The notes under the pieces were generated by a model. That model searched no databases, had not been told where the DNA came from, and worked only from the letters and a program-made list of their open reading frames with translations. Positions 6,975 to 17,745 of a stretch of DNA of 64,000 bases are shown piece by piece. Origin of the DNA: Rhizobium sp. WYJ-E13. Lineage in GTDB: Bacteria; Pseudomonadota; Alphaproteobacteria; Rhizobiales; Rhizobiaceae. The first letter of the stretch is position 1. Each line of letters opens with the position of its first letter. The stretch is taken from the NCBI RefSeq assembly GCF_018987265.1, contig NZ_CP076853.1:868001-932000 (forward strand), read 5' to 3'. The position numbers and the translations under genes were made by a program.

Positions 6975-8996
6975 TCAGGGATGCTGACCGGAGAGCCGCT
7001 TGCGATGCAGCTCCTCTGCGTTGGGCAGTGCATCCTTGGGCAGGCCGAAGATCTGGCCGGGGCGGATGCGGTCCGGATTGACGATCTTGTCCTCGTTGGC
7101 GATGTAGATCGTCGTGTAGCGCACACCGAGGCCGTAGACGCGGCGGGAAATCTGCCACAGCGTATCGCCGCGGCGGATGATGACCGCATTGTTGTTTTCC
7201 GTCAGCGGCGCCTGCTCGATCGTCTTCGGCTGGCCGGCGTCGGATATTTCGTTCGACGGCATGGGCGCGGCATTGGGAACCGTCAGCTGGGCAATGATCG
7301 CGCCGAGCTGGTCGAGCGCCGCGCCGACTGATTTTGCATCCTTCGGCAGGCCCTGCAGCACTGTGAGTGCGTTCGAGGCAACCTGCGAGGCGGAAGCCGA
7401 TGCCTGCTTGATGGCGTCGGTCGCATCGATACCCGGACGAAAATCGACAATCGAGCGCAGTGCGAATTCGGTCGCCGAGCGAGCCGCCGCAAGCTGTTCT
7501 GCACCCGGCACTTTGCCGTCTGCAAACAGGCCCTTCAGCAGGCCGAAGGCCTTCGTTGCGTCGCTCTCGAGCTTGCCGAGCTGGCCCTCATCGAGCGGCA
7601 CCAGCGCCTGACTGGTATTCGCATTGTTGCCGGACTGGGCGGCAACCGTGACCTGATCGCCCGCCGGACGATTGAAGTTGACGGTGGCGCGCACGAGCGC
7701 CTTGCCGGCGCCGTCAACGACGTCGACGCGGATCTTGTGGTCGCCGACCGACAGGTTCATCACGCCTTCGATGACGAAGTGACCGTCCGGCCCTGCGGTA
7801 TCCTGGCCGATGAGCGCATCATCGGCATAGCCGACGACCTTGGCGTTGGCGCGCGTCGTGCCGGCGACGAAGATCTTGTTGCCCTCGATCTCGACGGCAT
7901 TGACCATCACGTCGGCCGTGCCGCCGCCACCCTGCTGGGTGCCGGGAACCGCCGGCGCCGTCTTGGCGTTATCGCTGGCGTCTGCAGGCACATCCGGGGT
8001 CTGCACGGCGACCTGATCATTCGCAGCGCCATTCGGCGCCGGCTGATTGCCGGCAGGTGCGGCCGATGCGTCGTTGGCGGTCGGCGGCTGGGCACTGGCG
8101 ACCTCAGCCGTAGGCGCCGTAATGATGCGGCTTGCCGTGCCCGGCTTGGAGACCATGGCGAGCAGTTCGCTGCCGCTGCCGTCCTTCGGTACGGAAACGG
8201 TCGCGACTTCTTCCGAGAGAGTGGTCTTGCCGTCCTTGCCCGTCACTTTCAGCACGAGCTGATGGTCGCCGGCGGGAAGCGGATTGTCGAGAACGGCGGC
8301 AAAATCGCCGGTGCCGTCGACATCGGTCGTCACGACCACCCTGTCGCCGTCAAGCACTTCCAGCTTGCCATGCGGTTCGGCCGAGCCGGCAATGACGGTC
8401 GAACCATCGGGCTCGACGCGCAGCACGTCGAACGCCGGGATCTTCGGGCCTGTGTCGGAAGCGACCGGCTGACCGGCAGCTTCCGGCGATCCGGTCAGCG
8501 CGGCTTCGGCCTTTGCGAGTGCGGCCAGCGCATCGGCGGCATTTTCAGGCAGATTCTGGATGATGTCGCGCGCCTTGCCTGCACCGTCCTTGGCCTTGGA
8601 GACGAGGCCCGCGGTTGCGGTGTCGAGACCGTCAGGGGCGGCGAAATCGACGATCGCGGTCAGCGCATTCACGGCTGCTGTCTTGGCGCCTGAAAGCGCA
8701 TCGGCGGCGGGCACCTTGCCATCGGCAAACAGCGACTTCAGGCCGGAGAGTGACTGGCCGGCATCGGCGGTGAGGCTGCCGATCTTCTGAACGGCGGCTG
8801 CGGCATCGGCGACAGCCGAGCGGGAAGTCTTAGACGCTTCGTTAACCGTATTGTTGACCTCGGTGCCGGCCTGGTTGATGGCGTCACCAACCTTTGCCAC
8901 ATCAGGGCCGAGCCGGGGCATGACGAAAAACACCATCAGTATGATTGCGATTACGAGCACTGCGAGGGCCAGCAAGCCGGCACGGTTTTTCATCAT
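6975..8996 (-). CDS. Membrane-anchored LysM protein with mirrored repeat domains, 673 aa
   Basis: Probably a periplasmic, peptidoglycan-binding protein. In the 673-aa product one N-terminal membrane anchor is at about residues 6-28. Then come a helical module (about 65-165, containing GLKSLFADGKVPAAD), an Ig-like beta module (about 192-269), a Pro/Ala/Asn/Thr linker (about 270-360), a second Ig-like module (about 363-444), a second helical module (about 472-570, containing LLKGLFADGKVPGAE), and a LysM domain (about 604-655, with IRRGDTLWQISRRVYG). The two helical modules are clearly duplicates. The ATG at 8996 follows GGGAG by 5 bases; an ATG at 8993 is also possible. It is divergent from the LOG gene. 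Confidence 0.85.
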   Translation of the reverse strand: MMKNRAGLLALAVLVIAIILMVFFVMPRLGPDVAKVGDAINQAGTEVNNTVNEASKTSRSAVADAAAAVQKIGSLTADAGQSLSGLKSLFADGKVPAADALSGAKTAAVNALTAIVDFAAPDGLDTATAGLVSKAKDGAGKARDIIQNLPENAADALAALAKAEAALTGSPEAAGQPVASDTGPKIPAFDVLRVEPDGSTVIAGSAEPHGKLEVLDGDRVVVTTDVDGTGDFAAVLDNPLPAGDHQLVLKVTGKDGKTTLSEEVATVSVPKDGSGSELLAMVSKPGTASRIITAPTAEVASAQPPTANDASAAPAGNQPAPNGAANDQVAVQTPDVPADASDNAKTAPAVPGTQQGGGGTADVMVNAVEIEGNKIFVAGTTRANAKVVGYADDALIGQDTAGPDGHFVIEGVMNLSVGDHKIRVDVVDGAGKALVRATVNFNRPAGDQVTVAAQSGNNANTSQALVPLDEGQLGKLESDATKAFGLLKGLFADGKVPGAEQLAAARSATEFALRSIVDFRPGIDATDAIKQASASASQVASNALTVLQGLPKDAKSVGAALDQLGAIIAQLTVPNAAPMPSNEISDAGQPKTIEQAPLTENNNAVIIRRGDTLWQISRRVYGLGVRYTTIYIANEDKIVNPDRIRPGQIFGLPKDALPNAEELHRKRLSGQHP

Positions 8997-9152
8997 TACG
9001 TCTCCCAAGGCGGCAAATTGCCGTAGTATCCAGAAATTGCTAGCGATTCCCGTTGCTTTTCACAAGCATTCAAAGCAATTACATAAGCCCGGCACGCCGC
9101 TTTTCAGTCAATTTTCTTGACTGCATTGAAATGGAATAGTTGTTTTTCCCTT

Positions 9153-9776
9153 ATGACCGAACAATCTGTATCGATTCGATCCATCTGCGTTTACTGCGGC
9201 TCTCGGCCGGGACGCGATCCTGCCCACATGGCTGCCGGCCGCGCACTTGGAAAAGAGATCGCGGAATATGGTCTTCGCCTGGTCTATGGCGGCGGCACGA
9301 AAGGCATCATGGGCGCTGTGGCCAGCGGGACCCTATCCAACGGCGGGCAGGTGACGGGCATCATTCCCGAGTTCCTGATCGACATGGAGGCGACCCGCCA
9401 TTCGCTCGGCCAACTCAACGAGCTTATTGTAACCCCTGACATGCACGCGCGCAAACACACGATGTTCGAGCGCTCGGATGCCTTCGTGGCCTTGCCGGGC
9501 GGGATCGGCACGCTGGAAGAGATCGTCGAGATCATGACCTGGGCTCAGCTCGGCCGCCACGAGAAGCCGATGGTCTTCGCCAATATCAACGGTTTCTGGG
9601 ATCCGATGATGGAGCTTTTGCGTCATATGACGGGCGAGGGTTTCCTGCACACCGCCCATCGCGTCCAGCCTCTGGTGGTCGACGAGATCTCCGGTATCAT
9701 CCCGGCCATCATGGCGCAGGCGGCAGAACTTGCCGCCGACCGCGGCGGCGAGGACGAGGTGATCTCGAAGATGTAG
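9153..9776 (+). CDS. LOG family protein (cytokinin riboside 5'-monophosphate phosphoribohydrolase-like), 207 aa
   Basis: Rossmann-fold enzyme of the TIGR00730/LOG family, which cleaves nucleoside 5'-monophosphates (AMP or cytokinin nucleotides) to base and ribose 5-phosphate. The signature motifs are intact: VYGGGTKGIMG (about residue 44) and LPGGIGTLEE (about residue 118) with the catalytic Glu, and an Arg in MHARKHTMF. I place the start at the ATG at 9153 (MTEQSVSIR); an in-frame ATG at 9117 lies in the intergenic region. In a plant-associated bacterium cytokinin release is possible, but a general nucleotide salvage role is equally likely. Confidence 0.88.
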   Translation: MTEQSVSIRSICVYCGSRPGRDPAHMAAGRALGKEIAEYGLRLVYGGGTKGIMGAVASGTLSNGGQVTGIIPEFLIDMEATRHSLGQLNELIVTPDMHARKHTMFERSDAFVALPGGIGTLEEIVEIMTWAQLGRHEKPMVFANINGFWDPMMELLRHMTGEGFLHTAHRVQPLVVDEISGIIPAIMAQAAELAADRGGEDEVISKM

Positions 9777-9778
9777 GC

Positions 9779-10693
9779 TCAGCGCCCGCGCGTCGTCCGC
9801 AGCATCGACCAGGTATAGAAAAACAGGCCTGCCCAGATCAGAGGGAAGGCGATCATGCGCGCCCTGTCCAGCTCTTCTCCGAAGCCGAATATGGCTATGA
9901 TAAAGATCATCGTCGGCGCGATATACTGCATGATGCCGATGGTCGAGAGCTTGAGCAGCTTGGCGCCGTTGGCGTAGATCATGAGCGGCACGGCGGTAAT
10001 CAGTCCGCAGCCGAGCAACAGGGCGGTGTCGGCAAGACCGGTCCGGTACAGGTGTCCTTCGCCGCTGACGAATTCCAGATACAGGATGTAAAGCAGGGCC
10101 GGCAGGCTGAGGATCAGCACCTCCAGGAAGAAGCCCTGGTTCGGCCCGAGCGGCAGCGTCTTGCGAAAGAGCGCATAGAAGCCCCAGCTGATTGCGAGCG
10201 TCAGCGCCACCCAGGGAATGCCGCCGCTGTCAAAAGCAAGGACAACGACCGCCAGGCCTGCAAGGCAGATCGCTGCGATCTGCATCGGCTGCAGCTTTTC
10301 CTTGAGCAGCACCGCGCCGAGAAAGATGCTGAAGAGCGGGTTGATGAAATAGCCCATGGCCGCATCGAGCGAATGGCCGGCGCCGATCGCCCAGACATAA
10401 GTGCCCCAGTTCACGGTGATCAGCGCCGCGGTCATGGCCGCCATGGCAAGCATGCGGGGAGAACGCAGCGCCGCTGCGATATCCTGCGTGCGCCCCAGGA
10501 CCAAAAGCACGATGCCGGCGAGCGGCAGCGACCAGAGAATACGGTGGGCGATGACCTCGGCCGGCGATATATGCGCCACCGCCTTCATGTAGATCGGCAG
10601 GAACCCCCACAGAAGATAGGCCGTAAGCGCGAAGGCAAATCCGCGTGGACTGTCTTCGTTCTTGATGAGCGGGGCGCTGGCGTCAGCTGACAT
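9779..10693 (-). CDS. rarD: RarD/EamA family transporter, 304 aa
   Basis: Inner-membrane protein with ten predicted helices and two EamA repeats, of the RarD type (named for chloramphenicol sensitivity; substrate unknown). The family hallmarks are near the N-terminus: GFAFALTAYLLWGFLPIY, then SPAEVIAHRILWSLP. The middle has GHSLDAAMGYFINPLFSIF. It converges with the LOG gene (2 bases between stop codons) and diverges from the methyltransferase gene at 10808. Confidence 0.88.
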   Translation of the reverse strand: MSADASAPLIKNEDSPRGFAFALTAYLLWGFLPIYMKAVAHISPAEVIAHRILWSLPLAGIVLLVLGRTQDIAAALRSPRMLAMAAMTAALITVNWGTYVWAIGAGHSLDAAMGYFINPLFSIFLGAVLLKEKLQPMQIAAICLAGLAVVVLAFDSGGIPWVALTLAISWGFYALFRKTLPLGPNQGFFLEVLILSLPALLYILYLEFVSGEGHLYRTGLADTALLLGCGLITAVPLMIYANGAKLLKLSTIGIMQYIAPTMIFIIAIFGFGEELDRARMIAFPLIWAGLFFYTWSMLRTTRGR

Positions 10694-10807
10694 TGGATGT
10701 TTCCGTCTTTGTTCTGTTTCTGATCCGGATTAGCTTAAGCGGCGTGAATAGGCCAATTCATTTCCTTGAATGGACCGGTGTCTATTTGGCCGCCGGAAGA
10801 GGCGAAC

Positions 10808-11644
10808 ATGGACGAAACGAAACTGGCGATCTGTCGGCAGGCCTATGCCACTCAGATACTGACGAAGATGGGCATCGCAGGCGACGAGCGGCTGTGGCAG
10901 GCCTTTGCCACTGTGCCGCGGGAGGATTTCCTGGACCCGCCGCCGTGGCGCATGGCAAACGGGATCGGCTATCGGGATATGCCGTCGACCGACCCCGTCA
11001 TCCTCTATCAGGATGTTCTGATTGCGCTGCAGGAGGGGCGGCAGGTCAACAACGGCAGCCCCTCGCTGCATGCGCTCGGCCTTCACTGGCTCGCGCCGAA
11101 ACCCGGCGAGACGGCCTGCCATATCGGGGCCGGCGGTGGCTACTACACCGCTATGCTGTCGCATCTGGTTGGTCACGACGGCCATGTCGTGGCAATCGAA
11201 TATGACCGGGATCTCGCCGCCCGCGCCGCCGCCAGTCTGACTCCCCATGACAATGTCGAGGTCATCTGCGGCAACGGTCTGGAATGGCCGCAATCGCCTG
11301 CTGATGCGATCTACGTTAATTTCGCGGTCCACAGGCCGGCCGAAGCCTGGATCGACAATCTCGCTGTCGGCGGCAGGCTGATCTTTCCGCTCTGCGCACC
11401 CTCCCGCGACGGCAATGACAACCTGCGCCCGCGCAGCGCCCGCGGCGGCTTCTTCCTGATTGAGCGCGCGCCGGAGGACTATCGCGCCCGTTATCTGAGC
11501 CCCACCTTTTTCGTCTGGGGGCATGGCGCGACCGGCACGCTCGAGACTTACAAGGCGCTCGAGGACACCTTCCGGCATGGCGGCATGGACGAGGTCACGC
11601 GCCTGCGCTGGAAGACGCCGAAGGAGGAGGGCGAATGGTATTAG
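10808..11644 (+). CDS. Protein-L-isoaspartate methyltransferase-like protein, 278 aa
   Basis: SAM-dependent methyltransferase resembling protein-L-isoaspartate O-methyltransferase. Motif I is HIGAGGGYYTAML (about residue 104), followed by an acidic residue at the end of the next strand (AIEYDRDLA). The PCMT-like N-terminus carries VPREDFLDPP. It differs from textbook PCMT in motif I (GAGGGY rather than GTGSGY) and has a C-terminal extension of about 50 residues, so the true substrate is uncertain. Start ATG at 10808 has GAGG upstream. It converges with cimA across a short hairpin. Confidence 0.75.
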   Translation: MDETKLAICRQAYATQILTKMGIAGDERLWQAFATVPREDFLDPPPWRMANGIGYRDMPSTDPVILYQDVLIALQEGRQVNNGSPSLHALGLHWLAPKPGETACHIGAGGGYYTAMLSHLVGHDGHVVAIEYDRDLAARAAASLTPHDNVEVICGNGLEWPQSPADAIYVNFAVHRPAEAWIDNLAVGGRLIFPLCAPSRDGNDNLRPRSARGGFFLIERAPEDYRARYLSPTFFVWGHGATGTLETYKALEDTFRHGGMDEVTRLRWKTPKEEGEWY

Positions 11645-11665
11645 GAGGAGGACTGGGGCCTCCTC
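11645..11665. terminator. Short hairpin between convergent genes
   Basis: Perfect 7-bp stem GAGGAGG / CCTCCTC with a 7-base loop, directly between the stops of the methyltransferase gene (+) and cimA (-). It is followed on the plus side by a few T residues after a short spacer. It is a plausible bidirectional terminator but weak. Confidence 0.35.
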
Positions 11666-11671
11666 TGAACT

Positions 11672-13288
11672 TTATTCGGCGGCGATCTTGCCGGCGAGCT
11701 GCCGGTTCTTCATCAGCTTGTAGATGACCGAATCCATCAATGCCTGGAACGAGGCGTCGATGATGTTGTCGGAAACGCCGACCGTCCACCAGCGCACGCC
11801 GCTGGAATCGGTGGATTCGATCAGAACGCGGGTGATGGCGTCAGTACCGCCATTGAGGATACGCACCTTGAAGTCGGCGAGCACGAGATCGTCGATCTCA
11901 TGCTGGTACTTGCCGAAGTCCTTGCGCAGCGCAAGGTCGAGCGCGTTGACCGGGCCTTCGGCTTCCGCAACCGACATCAGCGTCTGCCCGTCGATGCTGA
12001 TCTTCACGACCGCTTCGGAGACGATCTTTATGCGGCCGTGGGAATCGAAGCGCCGTTCGATCATCACTCGGAAACCGTCGAGCGAGAAGAAGTCCGGGAT
12101 GGTGCCCATGGTGCGGCGAGCGAGAAGCTCGAAGCTCGCATCCGCACCCTCATAGGCGTAGCCGGATGCTTCGCGTTCCTTGACGATGGAGATCAGGAGA
12201 TCGAGCTTCGGATCGTCCTTGACGACGTCGATGCCGCGCCGCTTCAGCGCATTGATGAAATTCGCCTTGCCGCCCTGATCCGAGACCATGACTTTGCGGA
12301 AATTGCCCACGCTCTCTGGCGGCACATGCTCGTAGGTGCGCGGGTCTTTCAGCAGGGCCGAGGCGTGGATGCCGGCTTTGGTGGCGAAGGCAGACGCGCC
12401 GACATAGGGCATCTGATGATCCGGCGAGCGGTTCAGGAGTTCGTCGAAGGCATGGGAGAGGCGGGTGAGATTGGTCAGCCGATCCGCGTCGATTGCCGTC
12501 TCGAAACGCGTGTTGTAGGCGCTCTTCAGCGCCAGCGTCGGGATCAGCGTCACCAGATTGGCATTGCCGCAGCGTTCGCCGATGCCGTTCAGCGTGCCCT
12601 GGATCTGGCGCACGCCGGCCTCGACGGCAGCAAGCGAATTGGCAACGGCCTGGCCGGTATCGTTATGCGCATGGATGCCGAGACAGTGGCCCGGTACGCC
12701 GAAGGCGATCACCGCCTCGACGATGGCGCGCACTTCCGGCGGCTGCGTGCCGCCATTGGTGTCGCAGAGCACCACCCAACGCGCGCCGTTCTCATAGGCA
12801 GTCTTCGCACAGGCGAGCGCATATTCCGGATTGGCCTTATAGCCATCGAAGAAATGCTCGCAGTCGACCATCGCCTCCTTGCCGGCGCCAACGACTGCCT
12901 TGACGCTCTCGGCAATGGATTCGAGATTTTCCTCGTTGGTGCAGCCAAGCGCCACCTGCACGTGATAATCCCAGCTCTTGGCGACAAAGCAGACAGCATC
13001 ACTGCACGCCTGCAGGAGCCCAGCGATACCTGGATCGTTGGAAACGGAAACACCTGGCCGTTTCGTCATGCCGAAGGCGACGAAGGATGCCTGGCTCGTA
13101 CGCTTTTCGGCGAAGAAGGCGGTATCGGTCGGGTTTGCTCCCGGATAACCGCCCTCGACATAGTCGAGCCCGAAATCGTCCAGCATGCTTGCAATCGCAA
13201 TCTTGTCCTCGACCGAAAAATCGATGCCGGGTGTCTGCTGCCCATCCCGAAGCGTCGTGTCGAAGAGATAGATTCTTTCGCGTGTCAT
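11672..13288 (-). CDS. cimA: (R)-citramalate synthase, 538 aa
   Basis: Condenses pyruvate and acetyl-CoA to citramalate, a threonine-independent route to 2-oxobutyrate and isoleucine. The HMGL-like catalytic domain starts with YLFDTTLRDGQQTPG (about residue 6) and includes the metal-binding HAHND and LGIHAHNDTG motifs. The C-terminal regulatory LeuA dimer domain occupies about residues 400-530. Length and the sequence YVEGGYPGANPTD fit the TIGR00977 citramalate synthase group better than LeuA, but homocitrate synthase-like activity cannot be excluded. Confidence 0.88.
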   Translation of the reverse strand: MTRERIYLFDTTLRDGQQTPGIDFSVEDKIAIASMLDDFGLDYVEGGYPGANPTDTAFFAEKRTSQASFVAFGMTKRPGVSVSNDPGIAGLLQACSDAVCFVAKSWDYHVQVALGCTNEENLESIAESVKAVVGAGKEAMVDCEHFFDGYKANPEYALACAKTAYENGARWVVLCDTNGGTQPPEVRAIVEAVIAFGVPGHCLGIHAHNDTGQAVANSLAAVEAGVRQIQGTLNGIGERCGNANLVTLIPTLALKSAYNTRFETAIDADRLTNLTRLSHAFDELLNRSPDHQMPYVGASAFATKAGIHASALLKDPRTYEHVPPESVGNFRKVMVSDQGGKANFINALKRRGIDVVKDDPKLDLLISIVKEREASGYAYEGADASFELLARRTMGTIPDFFSLDGFRVMIERRFDSHGRIKIVSEAVVKISIDGQTLMSVAEAEGPVNALDLALRKDFGKYQHEIDDLVLADFKVRILNGGTDAITRVLIESTDSSGVRWWTVGVSDNIIDASFQALMDSVIYKLMKNRQLAGKIAAE

Positions 13289-13318
13289 GGTGGTGTTTCC
13301 CGTCGCGCCTTGCGGCTT

Positions 13319-14747
<1,429 letters not shown>

Positions 14748-14751
<4 letters not shown>

Positions 14752-15236
14752 GGATGATCTCCTGAAGGCCAGTGGGATATATCGTGGTCGGGATGTTGAT
14801 GATTGCTCGCCGCGATCCTGTCCTCGCGATCGGTTGTTTCCGGTTCCGGCTCGACAGGCAAGCCATCGAGCGCATGAAACCAGGCCATTTTGCTGTCGAG
14901 ATTGGACTGCATGACCGGCTTTACCGCCTGTGGGTCATCCAGCGAGCCGAGCGCGATGTTGATGGAATCGGCATCGGGAATATCGTAGAAAAGCGGCGTG
15001 CCGCAGTCGCCGCAAAAGCCGCGCCGCACGAGACCGGAGGAGTGGAACCATTTCGGCTCGCCGCGCGTCAGCTCGAAATCGACCCGCATCACCCCTGCAA
15101 GCGGCAGGAAATAATTGCCGGCGGCCTTCTGGCACATGCGGCAGTGGCAGATATGCGGATAGTCGAGTTCGCCGTTCGCCCGGTAACGAACCGCGCCGCA
15201 CTGGCATCCGCCGGTCAGTCCCATCTTTGCCGTCAA
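14748..15236 (-). CDS. GFA family zinc protein, second tandem copy, 162 aa
   Basis: Middle member of three tandem GFA genes. Zinc-binding motifs are intact: [18 protein letters not shown] and [10 protein letters not shown]. Between the motifs it is the most divergent of the three, and the end motif is HQHPDHDISHWP where the other two have DTAVWP. It is linked to both neighbours by 4-bp start/stop overlaps, which implies translational coupling. No signal peptide; cytoplasmic. Functional specialisation of the three copies is inference from their divergence. Confidence 0.9.
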
Positions 15237-15709
15237 GCCTGATCCTCCGGTGGCCAGACCGCCGTATCATGGTCGGGGTGTTGATAGGATACGATCTGAT
15301 GAAGGAAAGAGCCGGCAGCAAGGTCCGCTTCGGTTCGTTCCCCCGGCAGTTCGTGCAGATGGTCGACGAAGTCGACCTTGCCTTCCACCCCCCACTGAAT
15401 GGTCGGCGGCAACAGCGACGGATCGTCGAACGCGCCGGCGGCAACGGCCATACCGTCCGGAGCTTCATATGTCAGAGGCGTGCCGCAATCGCCGCAGAAG
15501 CCACGGTTGACGAAATTCGAGGATCGAAAGGTCTTGCGCTGGCCTCTGGTCCATTCGAACTCCATTCCGCGTACGGAAACCAGCGGCGCATAATAGGCGC
15601 CGAACGCCTTCTGGCACATGCGGCAGTGACAGATCGAAGAATCCGTCGGCGTCCCCCGCGCCCGGAAACGAATGGCTCCGCATTGGCATCCGCCGGTATA
15701 GGTGTTCAT
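15233..15709 (-). CDS. GFA family zinc protein, first tandem copy, 158 aa
   Basis: First of the three GFA paralogs after cysS. Motifs: [10 protein letters not shown] at residues 6-15, [28 protein letters not shown] and the C-terminal [13 protein letters not shown] place the start at the ATG at 15709, which has GGAGG 7 bases upstream and overlaps the cysS stop by 4 bases; an in-frame codon at 15724 lies inside the cysS end. The protein has the usual length for a single GFA domain. Confidence 0.9.
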   Translation of the reverse strand: MNTYTGGCQCGAIRFRARGTPTDSSICHCRMCQKAFGAYYAPLVSVRGMEFEWTRGQRKTFRSSNFVNRGFCGDCGTPLTYEAPDGMAVAAGAFDDPSLLPPTIQWGVEGKVDFVDHLHELPGERTEADLAAGSFLHQIVSYQHPDHDTAVWPPEDQA

Positions 15710-17082
15710 TTCTTCACCTCCCACGTCGTCACACGTTCGCCCGTTGCCGGATCCTTGCCGTCCTTGAGTTGGATGCCCTCGGCGGCGAGCGTATCGCGGA
15801 TTTTGTCGGCTTCGGCGAAATTCTTCGCCTTGAGCAACTCCAGCCGGGCCTTGACCCGCGCATCGATTTCCGCCGCTACCGCCTCGTCGATCTCGGTCTT
15901 CGTCGGCAGCACACCGAGCAGGGCCGCACTGGCGGCAAAGACGGCGTCGTTGCCGGAATGTGCCAGCGCATGCAGCGCCTGGACGGCTGCGACCGTATTA
16001 AGATCGTCGGCGAGGGCGTTCAGCACCGTCTCGTCCGGCTTGGCATCACCAAGCTCGGCCGCCGGCCACTTGGCGAGCAGCCGCTCGGCCTCTTCCAGCC
16101 GCTTGACCGAAAAATCGATCGGCTCGCGGTAATGCGTCATCAGCATCGCAAGACGCAGCACTTCGCCCGGCCATTGCCGGCCGGCGAATGTCTCCGTGTG
16201 GAGCAACTCGTAGATGGTGACGAAATTGCCTTCGGATTTCGACATCTTGCGGCCTTCGACCTGCAGGAAGCCGTTATGCATCCAGACATTCGCCATCACG
16301 GTCGTCCCATGGGCGCAACGTGACTGGGCGATCTCGTTCTCATGATGCGGGAAGATCAGGTCCAGGCCGCCGCCATGGATGTCGAAGACATCGCCGAGAT
16401 AGCGCCCGCTCATGGCCGAGCATTCGATATGCCAGCCTGGACGGCCGCGGCCCCAGGGGCTTTCCCAGCCGGGCTCGTTGTCGTCAGACAGTTTCCAGAG
16501 CACGAAGTCACCGGGGTTCTTCTTGTGCGCATCGACGGCGACGCGGGCGCCGGCCTGCTGTTCGTCGAGATTGCGCTTGGAAAGCTGACCGTAATCGGCC
16601 ATCGACTTCGTATCGAACAGCACTTCGCCTGATGCCTGATAGGCATGGCCGCGCGCAATCAGCCGCTCGATGATCTCGATCATCTGCGCAATATTGTCGG
16701 TCGCGCGAGGCTGCACCGTCGGCTCGAGGGAGCCGAGCGCCTTAGCATCGTCGAGAAACTGCGTCTCGGTCTTTTCGGTGACCGCCCGGATCGCGTCGTT
16801 CAGCGGCAGGCCGGGATAATCCCTGAGCGCCCGCGCGTTGATCTTGTCATCGACGTCGGTGATGTTGCGGACATAGGTGACGTGGCTTTCACCATAGACA
16901 TGGCGCAGCAGGCGGAACAGTACGTCGAAGACGATGACCGGCCGCGCATTGCCGATATGGGCGAAATCATAGACCGTCGGGCCGCACACATACATGCGGA
17001 CGTTTTCGGCATCGATCGGCTTGAAGACCGATTTCTCCCGCGTCAGCGTGTTGTACAGCTTCAGTTCCGGCGTGCCGCCCAT
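15706..17082 (-). CDS. cysS: Cysteinyl-tRNA synthetase, 458 aa
   Basis: Charges tRNA-Cys. Class I signature FAHIGNARP (HIGH-type, about residue 40) and KMSKS ([10 protein letters not shown]) are intact. The zinc ligands are visible as Cys33 in YVCGPTVYD, the Cys of WHIECSAMS and the His/Glu of FPHHENE. The C-terminal anticodon-binding region has the usual length. The start is the ATG at 17082, preceded by GGGAGA; the frame continues upstream to 17208 but that segment is not family-like. It heads the overlapping cysS-GFA-GFA-GFA-pip run. Confidence 0.95.
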   Translation of the reverse strand: MGGTPELKLYNTLTREKSVFKPIDAENVRMYVCGPTVYDFAHIGNARPVIVFDVLFRLLRHVYGESHVTYVRNITDVDDKINARALRDYPGLPLNDAIRAVTEKTETQFLDDAKALGSLEPTVQPRATDNIAQMIEIIERLIARGHAYQASGEVLFDTKSMADYGQLSKRNLDEQQAGARVAVDAHKKNPGDFVLWKLSDDNEPGWESPWGRGRPGWHIECSAMSGRYLGDVFDIHGGGLDLIFPHHENEIAQSRCAHGTTVMANVWMHNGFLQVEGRKMSKSEGNFVTIYELLHTETFAGRQWPGEVLRLAMLMTHYREPIDFSVKRLEEAERLLAKWPAAELGDAKPDETVLNALADDLNTVAAVQALHALAHSGNDAVFAASAALLGVLPTKTEIDEAVAAEIDARVKARLELLKAKNFAEADKIRDTLAAEGIQLKDGKDPATGERVTTWEVKK

Positions 17083-17321
17083 TTCACTCTCCCGATATGC
17101 ACAAGCACAAAATACCGCCACCGGCAGGCCGGGGCGTTTCGCATCTTGGACATTCGGGAGACGAAAACGGCCAGGCCAGCTTTGGGCTAGCGAATAATCT
17201 TCCGGCAAATAATGCAGGTAACCGTTTTCATGAGGCGTTTTATGGCGCGGGATCGAGGTTTGGTCAAGGAGAATAAAGCGACCCGAAACAGCGAATTTGA
17301 TCCCTTGATACCGTCAAGATG

Positions 17322-17741
17322 TTATCGGTTGCAGAGATTTTGGCTCTCTGAGAAAACCGGTTGAGAGCGCAATTTTTGAGTGAAGCCGGTTGCCGAAAAG
17401 CAGATGACACCCTTGTCCAACTCGATCTCGTAATCCCAAACGAACAGTTCGCCGCTTGGAGTGGGGCGCACATTTTTCCGCGTGATGTCCGATATGATCG
17501 TCGGAGTAGTGTTTTCAGGCTCGATTGTAATCTTGAAATCGAAGACTTGGTGAAATGTGAGATCGCATTCGGAGACCCAGAAACCGAAGAAACGATCGCC
17601 TCGTTTTTCCCATTTGAAAATATAGTCGATATCGATTTTGAGGTCGAAGCTCTCGTTGGGAAGCGAGATTGAATAGAGGCGGCAATCATGCCAGCCCATC
17701 ACATCAAAGTCTTCGTTCGTCCAAATTTCCTTCTCAACCAA
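17322..17741 (-). CDS. Orphan AT-rich hypothetical protein, about 139 aa
   Basis: Unrecognised soluble protein, rich in aromatic residues and beta-strand patterns (WHDCRLYSISL, DLKIDIDYIFKWE, DLTFHQVFDFKITIE). The gene is visibly richer in A/T than its neighbours and uses codons they avoid, suggesting transfer. No ATG suits the full frame: a TTG at 17741 follows GGGGTGAAG and starts just after the stop of the SDR gene; a shorter version could start at the ATG at 17699. The compact WHD-containing fold faintly recalls immunity-type proteins, but I have no motif to prove it. Confidence 0.6.
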   Translation of the reverse strand: MVEKEIWTNEDFDVMGWHDCRLYSISLPNESFDLKIDIDYIFKWEKRGDRFFGFWVSECDLTFHQVFDFKITIEPENTTPTIISDITRKNVRPTPSGELFVWDYEIELDKGVICFSATGFTQKLRSQPVFSESQNLCNR

Positions 17742-17745
17742 GGCT

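Noticed and set aside
17083..17208. 42-residue N-terminal extension of CysRS
   Set aside because: Not family-like; a good ribosome binding site precedes the ATG at 17082.
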